NCBI GenBank assembly: GCA_903890885.1
Contig: CAITCX010000063.1
Coordinates: 1-6,654 of the forward strand
Length of the DNA stretch: 6,654 nt
Direction of reading: 5' to 3'
Source of the DNA: an uncultured Dehalococcoidia bacterium
GTDB lineage: Bacteria > Chloroflexota > Dehalococcoidia > Dehalococcoidales > UBA3254
Shown: positions 1 to 5,150 of the stretch, piece after piece
Position numbering within the stretch: the first letter of the stretch is position 1
Layout: the number at the start of each line of letters is the position of its first letter
Notes under the pieces: generated by a model
The model's database searches: none
Told to the model about the DNA's origin: nothing
The model's input: only the letters and a program-made list of their open reading frames with translations
Program-made: the position numbers and the translations under genes

Positions 1-1067
1 AGGCTTTAATATTGCATGCGCAGGAGCGTATTATCGAACTGGAGTCCGATCTTTTTAAGGTAGTTTGCAGTCAGATAGCCTCGTCTGGTGAAACCATCCT
101 GGCACTGACTCATTCGTTGGCAACTGTCGATGTTTTGTCTGCCCTGGCTGAGGCTGCTGTCCGCTACAACTATGTCCGACCGAATTTGAATCACCAGAAG
201 GCCCTTGCAATTAAGGATGGCCGGCATCCGGTAGTTGAAAGAAGCTTGCCTGAAAACGTCTTCATCTCTAATGACACTTATTTATCAAACGCAGATGCCC
301 GTCTGATTATCCTCACAGGCCCCAATATGTCAGGAAAATCTACTTATTTAAGACAAGTTGCCTTGATAGTTTTAATGGCCCAGATCGGGAGTTTTGTGCC
401 AGCAACATCCGCTGATATCGGGATAGTCGACCGCATTTTCACCCGCATCGGTGCTGGCGAAGATCTGGCGGCCGGCAAATCAACATTTATGGTTGAGATG
501 ACTGAGACCGCTAACATCTTGAACAATGCTACTCCCGACTCTCTGATTATTCTGGATGAAATCGGTCGGGGTACCAGTACATACGATGGTTTATCTATCG
601 CTCAGTCTGTTGCGGAATATATTCACAATTCTCCCAGATTAGGCGCCAAGACACTCTTTGCCACTCACTATCATGAATTGGTAGAACTTGCCGTTCTTTT
701 ACCGGCGGCCAAGAATTTTAACGTCTCTGTCATAGAAGATAAAGGTGAAGTGGTTTTTTTAAGAAAGGTTGTTCCGGGAGGCGTGGATAAAAGTTACGGC
801 ATTCATGTTGCCAAACTGGCTGGTCTGCCCAGATCAGTCATTAACAGGGCACAGGAAGTCCTTGGCGATTTGGAAAATGATTACACTAAAATTCCCGTTT
901 CCAAAACTGCCCGCAAAGAAAAATTAAATCAGGTTACTCAAATTACGTTCTTCGGGCCCAAACCCCTCGTTTTAGAAGAACTGCAAAATCTGGATCTGGA
1001 TGGATTAACGCCTTTGGAAGCCCTTACCAGACTATATGATTTACAGAAGAAAGCTAAAGACATCTGA
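1..1067 (+). CDS. mutS: DNA mismatch repair protein MutS, C-terminal part (5' end outside window)
   Basis: MutS recognises mismatched or looped-out bases and, as an ATP-dependent clamp, recruits MutL. The frame is open from the left edge (first full codon at 3), so the gene began upstream and the TTG at 12 is internal. About 354 codons of a family usually near 850-880 residues are present. Visible in order: the end of the core/lever region (AQERIIELE, then DVLSALAEAA), Walker A GPNMSGKST (318-344), Walker B plus signature DEIGRGTSTYDG (about 555-590), the FATHYHEL switch motif (about 657-680), and the helix-turn-helix dimerisation part (YGIHVAKLAGLP). QITFF at 939-953 fits the family's QxxFF-type beta-clamp binding motif. 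The tail TPLEALTRLYDLQKK is typical of MutS. The stop is TGA at 1065-1067. The N-terminal mismatch-contact domain (Phe-x-Glu) is not in the window. A MutS2 paralogue is unlikely given the C-terminal tail and lack of a Smr domain. Confidence 0.97.
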   Translation, partial: ALILHAQERIIELESDLFKVVCSQIASSGETILALTHSLATVDVLSALAEAAVRYNYVRPNLNHQKALAIKDGRHPVVERSLPENVFISNDTYLSNADARLIILTGPNMSGKSTYLRQVALIVLMAQIGSFVPATSADIGIVDRIFTRIGAGEDLAAGKSTFMVEMTETANILNNATPDSLIILDEIGRGTSTYDGLSIAQSVAEYIHNSPRLGAKTLFATHYHELVELAVLLPAAKNFNVSVIEDKGEVVFLRKVVPGGVDKSYGIHVAKLAGLPRSVINRAQEVLGDLENDYTKIPVSKTARKEKLNQVTQITFFGPKPLVLEELQNLDLDGLTPLEALTRLYDLQKKAKDI

Positions 1068-1144
1068 GAATTTTGAATCTATAGAGCCTCTTGCAATAGT
1101 AAAATATTAAATAGGAAGCTTTCTGGGTTAAAATATTCAGACTT

Positions 1145-1171
1145 AAAAGAGCATCAGGGCTTTTTTGTTTT
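1145..1171 (+). terminator. Likely rho-independent terminator after mutS
   Basis: An 8-bp stem pairs AAAAGAGC (1145-1152) with GCTTTTTT (1159-1166), including one G-U pair, over a 6-base loop. The T-run continues as TTTTTTGTTTT to 1171. It lies 78 bases after the mutS stop. On the minus strand the same arms carry one C-A mismatch, so it would be a poorer terminator for the convergent small gene, though it may serve both. The stem is A/T-rich, so its strength is uncertain. Confidence 0.55.
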
Positions 1172-1195
1172 AGGCGCACTTTCTTTTTAAGAAGA

Positions 1196-1444
1196 CTATG
1201 AAGTACGGGAGATAAAATATAGCGCAGCTACCAGTGCTACTATCATTACTGCCAGAGTGATAATAAATCGCTTGTTTAATTTGCCATTGCGATATCGCCA
1301 GATAATAACCGGCCGGTTAGCCAGGCGGTCTCTTACAATAGCGGCGGCTTCTTCTGGGGTAAGTTTTCTAGCTATGGTTTGAGGTTGATTATTTTTAGTA
1401 TTTTGTGATTTGCCTTTCTTTTTTCCGTTTGAATTTTTAGACAC
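1196..1444 (-). CDS. Small hypothetical protein with one C-terminal transmembrane segment
   Basis: This 82-residue protein is not a family I recognise. Residues 1-27 are rich in Lys, Asn and Gln and look disordered (KKKGK at 8-12). Residues 28-43 (LTPEEAAAIVRDRLAN) should form an amphipathic helix. Residues 44-59 are basic and aromatic (RPVIIWRYRNGKLNKR). Residues 60-78 are a single hydrophobic helix ending three residues before SRTS. The basic N-side suggests a cytoplasmic N-terminus and a tail-anchored topology. The start is GTG at 1444-1442; upstream on the same strand AAGGGA gives a loosely spaced ribosome site (about 11 bases). The stop is TAG. Support for a real gene: a canonical extended -10 promoter just upstream, a sensible domain layout, and no other gene on either strand here. 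It converges with mutS and diverges from the 1531 promoter. It does not resemble SecE or TatA, and I assign no function. Confidence 0.7.
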   Translation of the reverse strand: MSKNSNGKKKGKSQNTKNNQPQTIARKLTPEEAAAIVRDRLANRPVIIWRYRNGKLNKRFIITLAVMIVALVAALYFISRTS

Positions 1445-1477
1445 TTGTTCACTTTTCCCTTCAAAACATTCCTAAAC

Positions 1478-1486
1478 ATTATAACA
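1478..1486 (-). promoter_or_regulatory. Extended -10 promoter for the small membrane protein
   Basis: Read on the minus strand, 1486 to 1478 is TGT followed by TATAAT: a perfect -10 hexamer with the TGN extension. No good -35 hexamer stands 17 bases upstream, which extended -10 promoters tolerate. The expected start near 1471 leaves a leader of about 27 bases before the GTG at 1444. Confidence 0.55.
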
Positions 1487-1530
1487 TCAGAAGTTAATAA
1501 CACATATTTTCTTTACACGCAAGACGAAAT

Positions 1531-1560
1531 TTGACAAATCCGCCTCTGACAGAATAGAAT
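1531..1560 (+). promoter_or_regulatory. Strong sigma70-type promoter (TTGACA, 18 bases, TAGAAT)
   Basis: A perfect -35 hexamer TTGACA at 1531-1536 is followed after 18 bases by TAGAAT at 1555-1560 (5 of 6 matches to TATAAT). It points towards argJ, but the first clear terminator (1718-1757) lies before argJ. Its immediate product is therefore either a roughly 190-base RNA or an attenuated arg leader. The expected start is about 1565-1567. Confidence 0.6.
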
Positions 1561-1561
1561 T

Positions 1562-1720
1562 TTGATATATCTGATTCAGGGAACGAGTTACGTGTTAAAT
1601 CATAAAATTAGAGGCATAAGGCGTGTGTGGTTACCCGGGTTCGGGAGAGGTCTGGAATGTCTCTTTTAAGGATATTAATTAACTAAATTACCTGTAAATT
1701 CTATTTAAGAGCATATCAAG
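1562..1720 (+). ncRNA. Candidate structured small RNA or operon leader, 6S-like rod
   Basis: Between a good promoter and a strong terminator there is no convincing gene, yet the region folds by hand into one nested rod. Pairs from outside inward: 1562-1568 with 1713-1719 (7 bp); CAGG 1577-1580 with CCTG 1691-1694; AGTTA 1586-1590 with TAACT 1680-1684; TTAAATC 1595-1601 with 1671-1678 (7 bp, one bulged A at 1674); TAAA 1603-1606 with TTTA 1665-1668; AGAGGCAT 1610-1617 with ATGTCTCT 1657-1664 (8 bp, one G-U); and CCCG 1634-1637 with CGGG 1642-1645 closing a GGTT loop. The size and closed-rod layout with internal bubbles recall 6S RNA, but I see no diagnostic primary sequence. The SRP RNA domain IV, tmRNA and RNase P motifs are absent. 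Caveat: the predicted start (about 1566) falls inside the outermost stem. It could instead be the argJ leader. The fold was not computed, and A/T-rich stems arise easily by chance. Confidence 0.4.
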
Positions 1721-1757
1721 CCTGGAGACGAGAGCAATCCAGGCTTAATTTATTTTT
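1718..1757 (+). terminator. Strong rho-independent terminator or attenuator upstream of argJ
   Basis: A perfect 9-bp stem pairs AAGCCTGGA (1718-1726) with TCCAGGCTT (1738-1746) over an 11-base loop. The T-rich tail AATTTATTTTT runs to 1757. It ends about 100 bases before the argJ start and follows the promoter at 1531-1560. It would either end the small RNA upstream or act as a conditional attenuator of the arg operon. The first bases of its left arm (1718-1719) also belong to the outermost stem of the upstream fold, so the two structures compete slightly. Confidence 0.75.
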
Positions 1758-1778
1758 AAGTGCTTAAGTTAAATAATT

Positions 1779-1784
1779 AGGAGG
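1779..1784 (+). promoter_or_regulatory. Perfect Shine-Dalgarno (AGGAGG) with no start codon behind it
   Basis: AGGAGG at 1779-1784 is the best ribosome-binding sequence in the window, but 5-10 bases downstream there is only CATATACC, with no ATG, GTG or TTG. The argJ ATG is 71 bases further on. A 12-bp hairpin (1789-1842) lies between; if folded, it would shorten the effective distance to about 17 bases. The site could be a relic of a lost gene or leader, a structure-dependent site for argJ, or chance. Confidence 0.35.
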
Positions 1785-1788
1785 ACGC

Positions 1789-1842
1789 ATATACCATATC
1801 AAGGATCTTTTTAATTGTTTGCCAGTGTGCGGTATGGTATAT
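1789..1842. repeat. 12-bp inverted repeat just upstream of argJ
   Basis: ATATACCATATC (1789-1800) and GGTATGGTATAT (1831-1842) are complementary over 12 positions (one pair is G-T, the rest Watson-Crick), separated by 30 bases. The right arm overlaps the extended -10 element of the proposed argJ promoter. At DNA level the arms could be a pair of regulator sites around the promoter; in read-through RNA they form a hairpin ending 13 bases before the ATG. There is no T-run, so it is not a terminator. Confidence 0.6.
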
Positions 1843-1843
1843 T
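1815..1843 (+). promoter_or_regulatory. Possible argJ promoter (extended -10)
   Basis: TTGTTT (1815-1820), a 17-base spacer, and TATATT (1838-1843; 5 of 6) preceded by the TGG extension (1835-1837). The -35 matches at only 3 of 6. It would start transcription near 1850, only a few bases before the argJ ATG, giving an almost leaderless message. It sits after the 1718-1757 terminator, so it could express the arg operon independently of the upstream promoter. The gap before argG has the same TGGTATA(C/T)T arrangement. Confidence 0.4.
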
Positions 1844-1855
1844 TTGAGTTGATAA

Positions 1856-3076
1856 ATGAGTGTAATGATAGATATAATTCCTGATGGCGGAGTAACTTCT
1901 CCGCTGGGTTTTTCGGCTGGTGCTACTTATGCAGGTATCAAGAAACAATCTCGAGATGCTCTTGATTTAAGTATTCTTTTTTCAGAAATTCCTTGTGTGA
2001 CCGCTGGAGCCTTTACTACCAATAAAATCAAAGCTGCACCGGTTATTCTTGATAAACAAAAATTGGATAAGACCGGTCATGCTCAGGCTGTCGTCATTAA
2101 CAGCGGTTGCGCTAATGCCTGTACAGGTGAACTAGGCATGACAGCTGCTACAGCAACCGCTGATCTGGCGGCAAAATTATTAGGTGTCGCTTCTGACATG
2201 GTAATGGTTGCCAGTACCGGCGTCATTGGTGTTCAGTTGCCTCTCGATAAAGTCCAGACCGGGTTAGCCAATATTCATCTATCCAGCCAGGGCGGCAGCG
2301 ATTTGACGAGAGCTATTATGACTACAGATACCCGGCCTAAGAAAATTGCGGTTACAGTAAAAACTTCTGGGACTATATTTACTATCGGCGGGACCTGTAA
2401 AGGCGCAGGTATGATTCATCCTGATATGGCTACTATGCTGTGTTTTCTGACTACTGACGCATTAGTAGAGTGCGATTTTTTAAAAGCCACTTTGGATGAT
2501 GCTATCGCTGCTTCTTTTAATATGATCTCAGTAGATGGCGATACCAGCACCAATGATACCGTTCTTTTAATGGCCAATGGTTTAGCCGGGAACGAAGCTA
2601 TTTCTTCTGGTTCGCATTTAGCTGCTGCTTTTAAGCAAGCGCTCAATAAAGTTTGTTTGTTCCTGGCGAAATGTATTGCACGGGATGGCGAAGGTGCAAC
2701 CCGTCTTATTGAAGTGGTGGTTAACGGGGCCAAAAATCTTAAAGATGCTCGATTAATTGTCAGAACCATCACCAGCTCGCCTTTAGTCAAGACAGCGGTA
2801 CACGGGTGTGACCCCAACTGGGGACGTATTATAGCTGCAGCTGGTCGAAGTGGGGCTGAATTGGTTTCTGAGAAAACGCATGTTTATATCGGGGAGATGT
2901 GCCTGATGAAAAACGGCCTGCCTTTGGCTTTCGATAAAAAGGCCGCCTCATCTGAGTTAAATAAAGAAGAAGTAGTTTTAAGGGTGGAATTGAACATAGG
3001 CGGGGACTCAGCCACCGGATGGGGCTGTGACCTATCTGAAGAGTATGTATTAATTAATAGCGAGTACACAACCTGA
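1856..3076 (+). CDS. argJ: Glutamate N-acetyltransferase / amino-acid acetyltransferase (ArgJ)
   Basis: ArgJ transfers the acetyl group from N-acetylornithine to glutamate, releasing ornithine (the cyclic arginine pathway). Some members also use acetyl-CoA to make N-acetylglutamate; which type this is cannot be read from sequence. The 406-residue length is normal. The self-cleavage site is intact: KGAGMIHPDMATML, with the cut expected between Ala192 and the nucleophile Thr193. The oxyanion-hole pair Thr121-Gly122 lies in ASTGVIG, spaced from the nucleophile as in the family. TTDTRPK (156-162) and the C-terminal GWGCDL are also present. The cleaved halves form an alpha2-beta2 cytoplasmic enzyme. 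The start at 1856 has only a weak GAG upstream; Met4 (1865) is an alternative that keeps the conserved IPDGGVTSPLGF region. It is the first gene of the cluster, and argB follows one base after its stop. No argC precedes it, although argC commonly does. Confidence 0.97.
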   Translation: MSVMIDIIPDGGVTSPLGFSAGATYAGIKKQSRDALDLSILFSEIPCVTAGAFTTNKIKAAPVILDKQKLDKTGHAQAVVINSGCANACTGELGMTAATATADLAAKLLGVASDMVMVASTGVIGVQLPLDKVQTGLANIHLSSQGGSDLTRAIMTTDTRPKKIAVTVKTSGTIFTIGGTCKGAGMIHPDMATMLCFLTTDALVECDFLKATLDDAIAASFNMISVDGDTSTNDTVLLMANGLAGNEAISSGSHLAAAFKQALNKVCLFLAKCIARDGEGATRLIEVVVNGAKNLKDARLIVRTITSSPLVKTAVHGCDPNWGRIIAAAGRSGAELVSEKTHVYIGEMCLMKNGLPLAFDKKAASSELNKEEVVLRVELNIGGDSATGWGCDLSEEYVLINSEYTT

Positions 3077-3077
3077 A

Positions 3078-3863
3078 ATGAATAATCATATTATTGTAAT
3101 AAAAATAGGCGGGTCAACCTTGGGCCAGCATGATACGACCATGCAGGACCTGGTGGAGTTGCAGAAACAGGGAATACCTGCAGTGGTCATACACGGTGGC
3201 GGGAAAACTATCACCGAATGGTTGGGAAAATTATCTTCAGATACTAAATTTGTTCATGGCGAGCGTGTGACCGATAGAACCGGCTTGGAAGTGGCTACTG
3301 CCGTTTTGGCCGGTGTCGTAAATAAAGACCTGGTAGCCAATCTGAATTTCATAGGAGGCAAAGCTATCGGTATCAGCGGTGTAGATGGCTGTTTGTTAAC
3401 AGCTAAAGTAAAGAACCCTGATCTCGGTTTTGTCGGAAATATTGAGAAGGTCAATATCGAATTGTTAAAAACTCTTATGGAAGCTGGCTATATTCCAGTA
3501 ATTTCGTCAGTTAGTTACAATTCAGCCGTTAAACCAGGTAATGGGCCTCTCCTTCTAAACGTCAATGCCGATGTGGCAGCTGGCGAAATAGCCGCTGCTC
3601 TGAAAGCCGAAAAACTGGTGTTTTTGACTGATATTGCCGGAGTTTGTGATAAAGACGGCCGGGTTCTTGCAACCCTGGATGTTCAGGCAGCAGAAGCCTT
3701 GATTGCCTCAGGAGTAGTTACCAGCGGCATGATACCCAAAATTCGCTCTGGCATTCGAGCATCCCAGGTGACTGGAAAAGCCAGGATTATAGACGGCAGG
3801 CGTCCTCACGCTTTATTAAATGAAATTCAAAGCAGTCAGGGCGGTACCACCATCTATAAATAA
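3078..3863 (+). CDS. argB: Acetylglutamate kinase (ArgB), compact form
   Basis: ArgB phosphorylates N-acetylglutamate with ATP, the second step of arginine synthesis. It belongs to the amino-acid kinase family. Seen: Lys9 in the nucleotide loop KIGGS (9-13), the substrate loop HGGG (39-42), NVNADVAAGEIA with Asp165, FLTDIAGV, and Lys221 in SGMIPK (the first Gly of the usual GGM is Ser216). At 261 residues it matches the short E. coli-like form and starts right at the first beta strand. It lacks the extra N-terminal helix that arginine-inhibited hexameric members use to assemble. I infer a dimer with little arginine feedback, although its C-terminus (GRRPHALLNEI) resembles the longer forms. 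The ATG is one base after the argJ stop, in a different frame and without a clear Shine-Dalgarno, so translation is probably coupled to argJ. Confidence 0.97.
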   Translation: MNNHIIVIKIGGSTLGQHDTTMQDLVELQKQGIPAVVIHGGGKTITEWLGKLSSDTKFVHGERVTDRTGLEVATAVLAGVVNKDLVANLNFIGGKAIGISGVDGCLLTAKVKNPDLGFVGNIEKVNIELLKTLMEAGYIPVISSVSYNSAVKPGNGPLLLNVNADVAAGEIAAALKAEKLVFLTDIAGVCDKDGRVLATLDVQAAEALIASGVVTSGMIPKIRSGIRASQVTGKARIIDGRRPHALLNEIQSSQGGTTIYK

Positions 3864-3878
3864 GAAGAGAGGTTAAAT

Positions 3879-5075
3879 ATGGAAAACACGAGTCAATCAC
3901 AAATACTGGCTCAAAAATATATGATGAAATTTATCAAACGCATTCCGGTTACCTTTGTCAAAGGTGAGGGATTGCGGCTTTGGGATGAAAACGGTAAAAA
4001 ATATCTGGATTTCGTGGGAGGTTGGGCAGCCGATAGCCTGGGGCATTGTCACCCCGTTCTGGTGAAGGCTTTGACTGATCAAGCCAAAACCCTTATCCAT
4101 GTTTCCAATGCCTATTACACACTGCCGTTAGGCAAATTGGCGGAATTACTTGTTAATAATAGCTGTATGGACAGGGTTTTTTTCAGCAACAGCGGAGCGG
4201 AAGCTAACGAAGGTGCTATCAAACTGGCCCGACGCTGGGGAAGTTTAAAATTAAATGGGGCTTTTGAAATTATTACAACTCTTAATTCATTTCACGGCCG
4301 AACCCTGGCTACTACAGCTGCCACCGGTCAAGCCAAGTTTCAAAATCCCTACGTCCCGTTGCCAGATGGTTTTAAGGTTGTTGAAAACAACAATATCGAA
4401 GCTATCCGCAAAGCAACGTCAGCCAAAACCTGCGCCATAATGCTCGAACCCATACAGGGAGAAGGAGGTGTTATTATCCCTTCTTCTGATTATCTTCAAC
4501 AAGTACGCGCCTGGTGCGACGAAAAAGATTTGCTACTGATCTTTGATGAAATCCAGACGGGTATGGGCAGATTGGGCAAGCTCTTTGGATATCAGTTGTT
4601 CGGGGTTGAACCGGATGTCATGACTCTGGCCAAAGGCATTGCCAGCGGTGTGGCTATCGGAGTGCTCATGTCTAAAGAGCGCGCCTCTGTTTTTAAATAT
4701 GGAGAACACGGCACTACCTTTGGCGGCAACCCGTTGGCCTGTGCAGCCGGTTATGCAGTAACAAAGTATATTGTTGACCAGAAGATACCTGCAAACGCTG
4801 GACGTATGGGCAAGTATCTAACGGGCAAATTGTGTGACCTTAAAAACAAATACTCTTTTATTAAAGATGTGCGTGGCTGCGGTCTGCTTATTGCGGTAGA
4901 ATTCGACCGCGATATCGCCGAAGCTGTCATGTACGCTTGTCTGGAGAAAGGACTGGTTATCAACTTTTTGAAAGCCTACCTGCTGCGGTTAATTCCTCCG
5001 CTTATCATAACCCAGGCTGAGATTGATGAAGGAATCGGCATTCTTGACACTGTACTGGCAAGTTTTAATAATTAA
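3879..5075 (+). CDS. argD: Acetylornithine aminotransferase (ArgD)
   Basis: A PLP-dependent class III aminotransferase that converts N-acetylglutamate semialdehyde plus glutamate to N-acetylornithine plus 2-oxoglutarate. The 398-residue length is typical. Seen: SGAEAN (105-110, phosphate-binding loop), SFHGRT with Phe138-His139, EPIQGEGGV, IFDEIQTGMGR with Asp223 (pyridine nitrogen contact), TLAKGI with Schiff-base Lys252, and GTTFGGNPLA (278-287, Thr280 contacting phosphate from the partner subunit). Related enzymes (ornithine, GABA and succinyl-diaminopimelate aminotransferases) share this fold, and ArgD can double in lysine synthesis; the arg neighbours settle the main role. The ATG at 3879 has a good Shine-Dalgarno, GAGAGG at 3867-3872, six bases away, in the 15-base gap after argB. 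Confidence 0.96.
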   Translation: MENTSQSQILAQKYMMKFIKRIPVTFVKGEGLRLWDENGKKYLDFVGGWAADSLGHCHPVLVKALTDQAKTLIHVSNAYYTLPLGKLAELLVNNSCMDRVFFSNSGAEANEGAIKLARRWGSLKLNGAFEIITTLNSFHGRTLATTAATGQAKFQNPYVPLPDGFKVVENNNIEAIRKATSAKTCAIMLEPIQGEGGVIIPSSDYLQQVRAWCDEKDLLLIFDEIQTGMGRLGKLFGYQLFGVEPDVMTLAKGIASGVAIGVLMSKERASVFKYGEHGTTFGGNPLACAAGYAVTKYIVDQKIPANAGRMGKYLTGKLCDLKNKYSFIKDVRGCGLLIAVEFDRDIAEAVMYACLEKGLVINFLKAYLLRLIPPLIITQAEIDEGIGILDTVLASFNN

Positions 5076-5095
5076 CAGTTATAAAAAATATTTTG

Positions 5096-5139
5096 TAATA
5101 TTGGTATACTTCCTGTAATATAGGGGCGAACCAATATTA
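5096..5139. repeat. 10-bp perfect inverted repeat between argD and argG
   Basis: TAATATTGGT (5096-5105) is exactly complementary to ACCAATATTA (5130-5139), with 24 bases between. The left arm overlaps the extended -10 element and the right arm lies just before the argG ribosome site. The resulting RNA hairpin has no T-run, so it is not a terminator. It echoes the argJ upstream repeat in arm composition (TGGT/ACCA with A/T flanks) and in its overlap with a -10. Confidence 0.6.
5102..5110 (+). promoter_or_regulatory. Possible internal promoter for argG-argH (extended -10)
   Basis: TGG (5102-5104) followed by TATACT (5105-5110; 5 of 6 to TATAAT) makes an extended -10 element. The -35 position is an A-rich stretch without a match. 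The expected start near 5117 gives a leader of about 34 bases with a good ribosome site. An alternative pair, TTGTAA (5093-5098), 17 bases, TAATAT (5116-5121), is weaker. The 75-base gap, unusually long for this cluster, supports a separate promoter. Confidence 0.4.
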
Positions 5140-5140
5140 A

Positions 5141-5145
5141 GGGGG
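5141..5145 (+). promoter_or_regulatory. argG ribosome binding site that selects the GTG start
   Basis: GGGGG in AAGGGGGAAAAT lies five bases before GTG (5151). An overlapping ATG at 5149, in another frame, is only three bases from it and yields a peptide that soon stops. Only the GTG frame gives ArgG. Confidence 0.6.
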
Positions 5146-5150
5146 AAAAT

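Noticed and set aside
12..14. TTG at 12 as a start for the first gene.
   Set aside because: The frame is open to the left edge and the residues before it fit MutS, so it is an internal leucine codon.
1097..1137. Repeated TAAAATATT around 1099 and 1130 after mutS.
   Set aside because: Short, A/T-only and imperfectly flanked; no more than base composition would give.
1756..1767. TTAAG-TG-CTTAA, a small inverted repeat that might be an operator.
   Set aside because: Five-base A/T-rich arms directly after a T-run are easily chance, and it does not match an ArgR box.
1560..1855. A T-box or other known riboswitch upstream of the arg operon.
   Set aside because: The conserved T-box AGGGTGGNACCGCG-type sequence is absent, and I see no lysine, glycine, SAM, FMN or TPP aptamer core.
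1789..1884. An open frame from ATA 1789 to TGA 1884, four bases behind AGGAGG and overlapping the argJ start.
   Set aside because: ATA is not a normal initiation codon, the frame has no ATG until 1834, and the peptide shows no family features. Its openness over 31 codons is not significant.
2416..2817. A 133-codon open frame on the minus strand within argJ, and similar ones elsewhere.
   Set aside because: They lie wholly within well-supported genes on the other strand, have no ribosome sites or family motifs, and are shadows.
5044..5071. TTGACA within the end of argD with TAATAA 16 bases on, as an argG promoter.
   Set aside because: The -35 is perfect but the -10 matches only 3 of 6, and the extended -10 at 5102-5110 is the better candidate.
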